From: Oncomelania hupensis
Lineage: Eukaryota; Mollusca; Gastropoda; Littorinimorpha; Pomatiopsidae
DNA: 64,000 nt
Assembly (NCBI GenBank): GCA_036898135.1
Contig: CM072513.1
Coordinates: 13,893,522-13,957,521, forward strand
Direction: 5' to 3'
Of this stretch, positions 23,301 to 64,000 are shown piece by piece. The position numbers and the translations under genes were made by a program. The notes beneath the pieces are model-generated. The model was not told where the DNA came from. It was given only the letters and a program-made list of their open reading frames with translations, and did not search any database. Within the stretch, counting starts at the first letter, position 1, and the number at the start of each line of letters is the position of its first letter.

Positions 23301-26120
23301 CATAAATTATACGGTTGTCAAAACTGACTGGACCACTAAAAGTTCGTTAGGTTTACACAAGTCCCAACTTGGCAACTTAACTGAACGGAACTCAAAATGT
23401 TGAAACCTCATCGGCTCATGTTAAGAAAACATGCAATATTCCAGTTAAATTGTATTCATTGCCTCAGGTTCATAGGATTTCACAGTCTTCGCCTGGGTTA
23501 ACCTACACAATTACAACAAATGACCAAATAAAATCTAAAGAAAAAAATGATTTTAAAAAAAAATCCTAACTACAGATAATGTCAAAGTCTATAACAATTA
23601 TAGTACAATAAGAATATAATAAACCGAGGTCTAGTCTGTGTCGCATACATTCCATCATAACGGACTTTAAAGATCGTGACGCTCATGTCCTAGATGGGTG
23701 AGTGCCGGTGACAAGAACATACCCAGCATGCACCTCCCCCCCCCCCCCACACCCCACTCCCCCCTCATCTCAGTGCAGCAAGTTTCTTCAACATATTGAA
23801 GTTGGCTGCCTACAACAAAGAAGAAGAAGGTAATACAAGGATAAAGAGACAATATTGTCAATAAATAAGATTGTTACTGAATGAAAGCATGATCGATGAA
23901 AATTTTTGATGAGATGAATGTTCCATTTATGCTATTTTATGTTATGTAATGTTCTTCCAGAACTTTGTGGAGCGTTGTCCTTTGTCCGGTTCTTGTAGCG
24001 GTCACTTGTTGTTCAATCACCTGACTTATTTTAAGGGCTTTTGGCCTTAGTGGGTGGCATACCTTAGTTTTAAACTTGTGGTCTCTAAACACTTTATCAA
24101 TCTTATTTTTAAAACTGTTCAATGACGAGGCATCTGCAATGTCGCTGTGGAGCATGTTCCATGTGTCTACCACTCTGTTCGTAAAGAAATGCCGTCACAG
24201 ATCTGTTCTACTATAGTGCTTTTTGAGTTTCAACTTATGACCTCGAGTTCGCACGTCCAGGTTATATTCGAAAGGAGACTCACTGTTATACAGTCCATGT
24301 GTAAATTTGTATACCTCAATGAGGTCGCCCCTCATGCATCTGTAGCTCATGCTGGGCAGATGGTCTAGCTCTTCTAGTCTTTGCTCGTACTTCAGATCCC
24401 TAACACTAGGAACGCATTTGCTTTAGTGGCTCTGCGCAAGACATGCTCGATTATTTTTTTGTCCTTCTCATAGCGCGGGCCCCACACACAGTTCCCGAAC
24501 TCCAGATGAGGTCTAACTAGCGCTATGAAGAGCAGCCTCATAGACTCCTCATCTAGGTATTATTAGTAAGACCGACGTATTAGCCCCAGCAGCCTGTTTG
24601 CCTTGTTGACTTGTGTTTCGACGTGTTTAGAGAATGTCAAAATCCCTCTGAAGAGATTCACGTTCTTTGGCTGGACCATAGACCTTGGTGTCATCTGTGT
24701 ACATGCTGCACACATTCTTTACAACCTGTGTGAGATCGTTGATAAATATGATGAAGAGGACTGGCCCCAAAACGCTTCCTTGAGGAACCCCGCTGGACAC
24801 TTCAGCCCAGGCAGAACTGCTCCCATTAATTTTAACATGCTGTGTACGCCCAACCAGGAAGTCTCTAACCCAATCATGCAGGTTTCCCCCTATCCCGTAG
24901 GCTCCCAGCTTCTCCAGGAGTCTGTAGCGTGGTACGGAGTCAAACGCCTTAAGTAGCGAAGTCCAGGTATATAGCGTCAATGTCGTCTCCACTGTCCAGA
25001 CTTGATGTCCAGTCTTCCATTACTCCCAGCAGGTTGGTGACACATGACCTCTTCAGCACAAAGCCATGTTGACATTGGTAAAGGTAAAAGGTAAAAAGGT
25101 AAAGGTAGTCCCATAGCCTTGTGGCCGTAGGGGAGCGTGATGTTGGAGATCACACTTATCTTGGGCCAGCGTAATGAGGGTGATGCCCAACTCTCTCCCT
25201 CGCTGCTTTACCTTCCCCACCCTCAAGAGAGTAGGTACTCAATCACAGTTGAGTCAACTGGGGGCGTTGTTGTTTGTCGCTTCACACCTTAGCGGTCACC
25301 CATCCAAGTGCTAACCGCACCGGACGGTGCTTCACTTTCGACACAGTAGCGAGTGCTCCAACCACTGCACTATCCGACATTGGTAAAGAATATTGTTAAT
25401 GCAAACAGAGCTTCTCGTATAATTTTTTCTAAAATCTTGCAGGGTATGCTGGTCAAACTAACTGGCCTATAATTTCCAGGATCACTTTTATCGCCCTTCT
25501 TAAAAATGGGTGTGACGTTCGCTTCCTTCCACCGAGTAGGCAAAGTTCCCTCATTCAGTGATTTTTCTAACACAACTGTTAGTGGCCCCGCAAGCTCAAC
25601 TGCTAACTCTCTCAAAACCCTTGGGTGCATTTCGTCTGGACCTGCGGACTTCTTCTTCTTCAGAGTAATGTGCAAACCCCAATGTTGGAGAACAATACAC
25701 ATCTTCTTCAGAGTAATGCGCAAACCCCAATGTTTGGGAACAATACACATCTTCTTCTTCTTCATGTGCAAACCCCAATGTTGGGGAACAATACACATCT
25801 TCTTCTTCAGAGTAATTAATGTGCAAACACAAATGTTGGGGAACAATATACATCTTCTTCTTCAGAGTAATGTGCAAAGACTTGGAAGGGTTTAATGAGC
25901 TTAAACATTTTTCCACATGCGCTATGTCTATTTTCAATGTATCCAGGTTGCTAAAACTGTCCCTGATCAAGAATAAGATCAGCTTGTGGGATGGAGTCCA
26001 GGTTGTTTTCTTTAGTAAAAACGCTGCAGAAAAACTGCGAGAAATTTAGAGAAATTCATGTTACCATTTCAATAGGAAGGCATCTGACATGTAATCCTCT
26101 TCGTCGCTTTCTTGAGACAT
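17267..26120 (-). CDS. GPATCH11: GPATCH11 (G-patch domain-containing protein 11, CCDC75), 6 coding exons
   Basis: Exons 26065-26120, 21321-21547, 19490-19743, 18341-18508, 17615-17696 and 17267-17322 join to 843 bp (280 aa plus stop), with phases matching at all five GT/AG junctions. The order of features matches vertebrate GPATCH11: N-terminal DEEDYMSDAFL, then DKRPGL, a Lys/Gln/Glu-rich coiled coil (about residues 28-60), a G-patch at about 65-115 (GFSLMQKMGYKPGMVLGKRG), a basic KRKAEEMQ helix, SQKACHQLD, a Glu-run, and a C-terminal DUF4187 zinc-binding-like end with CIWCGTKYE and HCPGD. G-patch proteins bind RNA and often activate DEAH-box helicases; human GPATCH11 is nuclear and has been reported at kinetochores and in retinal disease. 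The exact helicase partner is not known from sequence. The gene is head to head with ABCD4. Confidence 0.94.
17615..17696 (-). CDS. GPATCH11: GPATCH11 coding exon 5
   Basis: Residues 236-262 plus one base. Encodes DDEKLEALTLYLRSTYQYCI then WCGTKYE, the C-terminal signature with a CxxC pair. Acceptor TTTTGCAG|GATGAT, donor ATGAAG|GTCAGT. Confidence 0.92.
17884..18140. repeat. Degenerate ATC/ATT trinucleotide tract in GPATCH11 intron 4
   Basis: ATCATCATC-type runs interrupted by other sequence. Low-complexity, not coding. Confidence 0.7.
18341..18508 (-). CDS. GPATCH11: GPATCH11 coding exon 4 (acidic)
   Basis: Residues 180-235, phase 0 at both ends. Encodes WHWPPAWRTLVEK and a run of Glu codons matching the acidic stretch of vertebrate GPATCH11. 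The Glu run is coded by a near-perfect GAA/GAG repeat (18361-18390) and may vary in length between alleles. Confidence 0.88.
18718..19425 (+). repeat. Composite repeat: LINE-like tail plus expanded 38-bp minisatellite
   Basis: 18718-18834 is nearly identical to 16565-16680. The array of 38-bp units (AGCTCTCCCCCTTGATCAGC, AAGCTACCCACTACCTCT) runs 18836-19425, about 15 copies, very homogeneous. Lies in GPATCH11 intron 3. Confidence 0.9.
19490..19743 (-). CDS. GPATCH11: GPATCH11 coding exon 3
   Basis: Residues 95-179. Acceptor GCCTTTTTCAG|GAACTGG, donor CAAGCT|GTACGT. Encodes the end of the G-patch (EPVPVEVKNNRGGLGRE), then SKRKAEEMQAMRATM and the conserved DLRTSQKACHQLD. The donor lies about 60 bp from a 38-bp minisatellite in intron 3. 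Confidence 0.93.
19800..20220 (-). mobile_element. LINE 3'-end fragment with AATAAT tail (GPATCH11 intron 2)
   Basis: The minus frame includes GKRKGTEKMRSGVRSFRNAA and LALWNTIPEDI, a typical LINE ORF2 C-terminal segment. The adjacent non-coding end AGCGCTTTTTCCTAATGACG (20185-20205) matches, in reverse, the repeat end at 45357-45409 and 42893-42945. Confidence 0.55.
20221..21200. other. GPATCH11 intron 2, probable old repeat, unclassified
   Basis: No second copy in this window. The stretch around 20830-21060 (CCAGTGGAGAGAATGTAGGG, AGTTACAGTAGTCTAAGCAT) has the look of a dispersed repeat, but I cannot name the family. Confidence 0.3.
21321..21547 (-). CDS. GPATCH11: GPATCH11 coding exon 2 (G-patch, first part)
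   Basis: Residues 19-94. Acceptor TTTGATTTCAG|TGAAGAC gives CEDKRPGLVLSSKVAK. The coiled coil is followed by GLATAISSDNKGFSLMQKMGY, the conserved first half of the G-patch. Donor AAAAGAG|GTGAGC. Confidence 0.93.
22135..22590. mobile_element. Two abutting LINE RT fragments in opposite orientation
   Basis: The plus strand from about 22140 reads in broken frames as DGEIVRSDEDKADVLNT and AVWKKLMKLD (CR1-type pre-RT region). The minus strand from 22586 reads LLNHLAASLVRIVNTSILSF and TVPKISKTAVF (RT motif 1-2 region). They meet near 22430. Confidence 0.5.
22600..22800. repeat. Dispersed TCAAGGTCA-rich repeat, copy 2
   Basis: Same orientation as 8815-9020. Shares GGTCAAGGTCACTTCAAAGT and CATGCATCAAAGAATCATAA. 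Confidence 0.65.
25084..25375 (-). mobile_element. tRNA/5S-like SINE, full copy inserted in the CR1-like LINE
   Basis: Flanked by the 13-bp duplication GACATTGGTAAAG (25071-25083 and 25376-25388). Read on the minus strand it has a tRNA-like head (GGATAGTGCAGTGGTTGGAG), then the 5S-like block with GCACTTGGATGGGTGACCGC, a body shared with two other copies, and a CTTTACC-type repeat tail. Confidence 0.88.
25653..25882. repeat. Minisatellite, about 50-bp unit, five copies, inside LINE coding sequence
   Basis: Unit: CAGAGTAATGTGCAAACCCC, AATGTTGGGGAACAATACAC, ATCTTCTT. It splits the LINE RT frame exactly between LNPSKS and AGPDEMHPR. Confidence 0.88.
26065..26120 (-). CDS. GPATCH11: GPATCH11 coding exon 1
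   Basis: Start codon at 26118-26120. Encodes MSQESDEEDYMSDAFLLK plus two bases, donor GAAATG|GTAACA. The EEDYMSD signature is diagnostic of the family N-terminus. Too short to stand out by open-frame length. Confidence 0.88.
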
Positions 26121-26443
26121 TGCGACGAAAATAATATTCATGAAAAGTGTTTTTTGTTGTGCACAAAACTTAGGGGGAGATTATTCTCACACCTTAAGTT
26201 AAAAGTTAAAAACTTAAATTTCTTTTTTTTTAAAATAGTGTTTTTAAAAATATAAATATATTTTAAAGCAAAGCTGCGCCCTGATTTATATAATATAAAC
26301 AACGACCTATATTTTTTTATCCATTACATTTTAATATCTGTATATTTTATTTGTGGCTTAGGCCTATATAAAATCATGCCAGAAGCATGTGCTTTCATTT
26401 TTTTCTATTCCGAAAGAGAGGAGCAGACGACTTGTCGTCGGTC
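26121..26443. promoter_or_regulatory. Bidirectional promoter region of GPATCH11 and ABCD4
   Basis: 323 bp between divergent start codons, very AT-rich. A TATA-like TATATAAAA lies at 26365-26373 on the plus strand, about 70 bp before the ABCD4 ATG. An ATG at 26376-26378 opens a short frame that overlaps the ABCD4 start out of frame; it would be transcribed only if initiation is upstream of it. Confidence 0.55.
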
Positions 26444-63793
<37,350 letters not shown>

Positions 63794-63814
63794 GTAAGTG
63801 GCTGGTATCATTAT

Positions 63815-63859
63815 TATAATCATTAATAATAATTATAATAATAATTATTAATAATATTT

Positions 63860-63890
<31 letters not shown>

Positions 63891-63895
63891 CATTA

Positions 63896-63935
<40 letters not shown>
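63815..63935. repeat. AAT/ATT-rich microsatellite
   Basis: Inverted AAT and ATT runs (AATAATAATTATAATAATAA, then ATTATTATT), able to fold back on itself. Confidence 0.9.
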
Positions 63936-63957
63936 ACATAGGAAGAAAATATAAAAG

Positions 63958-64000
63958 AAAAAGGTGGGAGCACAACATTCGAGAATGGACTGGTTTGACA
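63958..64000 (+). mobile_element. Start of another APE/RT LINE 3' copy, cut by window end
   Basis: AAGGTGGGAGCACAACATTC then GAGAATGGACTGGTTTGACA matches the KRWEDNIREWTGLT segment of the 37920 family. In ABCD4 intron 15. Confidence 0.65.

Larger units (their letters stand above)
23936..26030 (-). mobile_element. CR1-like LINE relic in GPATCH11 intron 1, interrupted twice
   Basis: Minus frames read in order: VEKCLSSLNPSKS (about 25900), AGPDEMHPRVLRELAVELAG (about 25630), VTPIFKKGDKSDPGNYRPVS, then after a SINE insertion FDSVPRYRLLEKLGAYGIGG, EVSSGVPQGSVLGPVLFIIF, and finally VDTWNMLHSDIADASSLNSF. The catalytic box is damaged (YTDDTK, YADD expected). The 3' end has a TTATGTTATGTAATG tail near 23935. 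The element nearly reaches exon 1 of GPATCH11. Confidence 0.8.

Overview
This window is animal nuclear DNA: intron-rich, AT-rich and crowded with retroelements. It is most likely from a mollusc, probably a gastropod. That is inferred from the gene structures, the Meta-type SINE tails and the mix of CR1/L2, RTE-like and R2-like LINE relics; no species marker is present. I see no prokaryotic genes, operons or CRISPR arrays.

Four conserved genes account for the real coding sequence. All were rebuilt exon by exon with phase-matched GT/AG junctions. CCDC97 (minus, 4 exons, 367 aa) and COX20 (plus, 4 exons, 106 aa) form a head-to-head pair with 270 bp between start codons. GPATCH11 (minus, 6 exons, 280 aa) and ABCD4 (plus, 15 exons visible, 534 codons, continuing past the right edge) form a second head-to-head pair with 323 bp between start codons. 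COX20 and GPATCH11 converge. CCDC97 and GPATCH11 are RNA-processing proteins. COX20 is a mitochondrial inner-membrane assembly factor for cytochrome oxidase subunit 2. ABCD4 is the lysosomal cobalamin ABC half-transporter.

Region by region: 1-2408 holds a decayed L2/CR1-like LINE, an LTR-like repeat and the CCDC97 3' flank. 2409-11716 is CCDC97; its introns hold LINE 3' ends, a 44-bp minisatellite, a tRNA/5S-like SINE and an R2-type endonuclease relic. 11717-11986 is a bidirectional promoter. 11987-15710 is COX20. 15711-17266 is the convergent gap. 17267-26120 is GPATCH11; intron 1 holds a CR1-like LINE broken by a SINE and by a minisatellite grown inside its coding frame. 26121-26443 is the second bidirectional promoter. 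26444 to the end is ABCD4. Its introns carry a 3-kb pogo/Tigger-like transposon with nested elements, a 3.9-kb APE+RT LINE with 13-bp target-site duplications that itself contains a 573-bp insertion with its own 13-bp duplication, solo LTR-like repeats, many minisatellites of 30-74 bp and long microsatellites.

The most notable finding is a SINE family that joins a tRNA-like head to a 5S-rRNA-like block (three copies). Others are the doubly nested insertions with intact target duplications, a dispersed repeat family rich in TCAAGGTCA nuclear-receptor half-sites, and a pair of dispersed repeats with telomere-like cores. Most long open frames here are tandem-repeat or antisense artefacts and are not called as genes.
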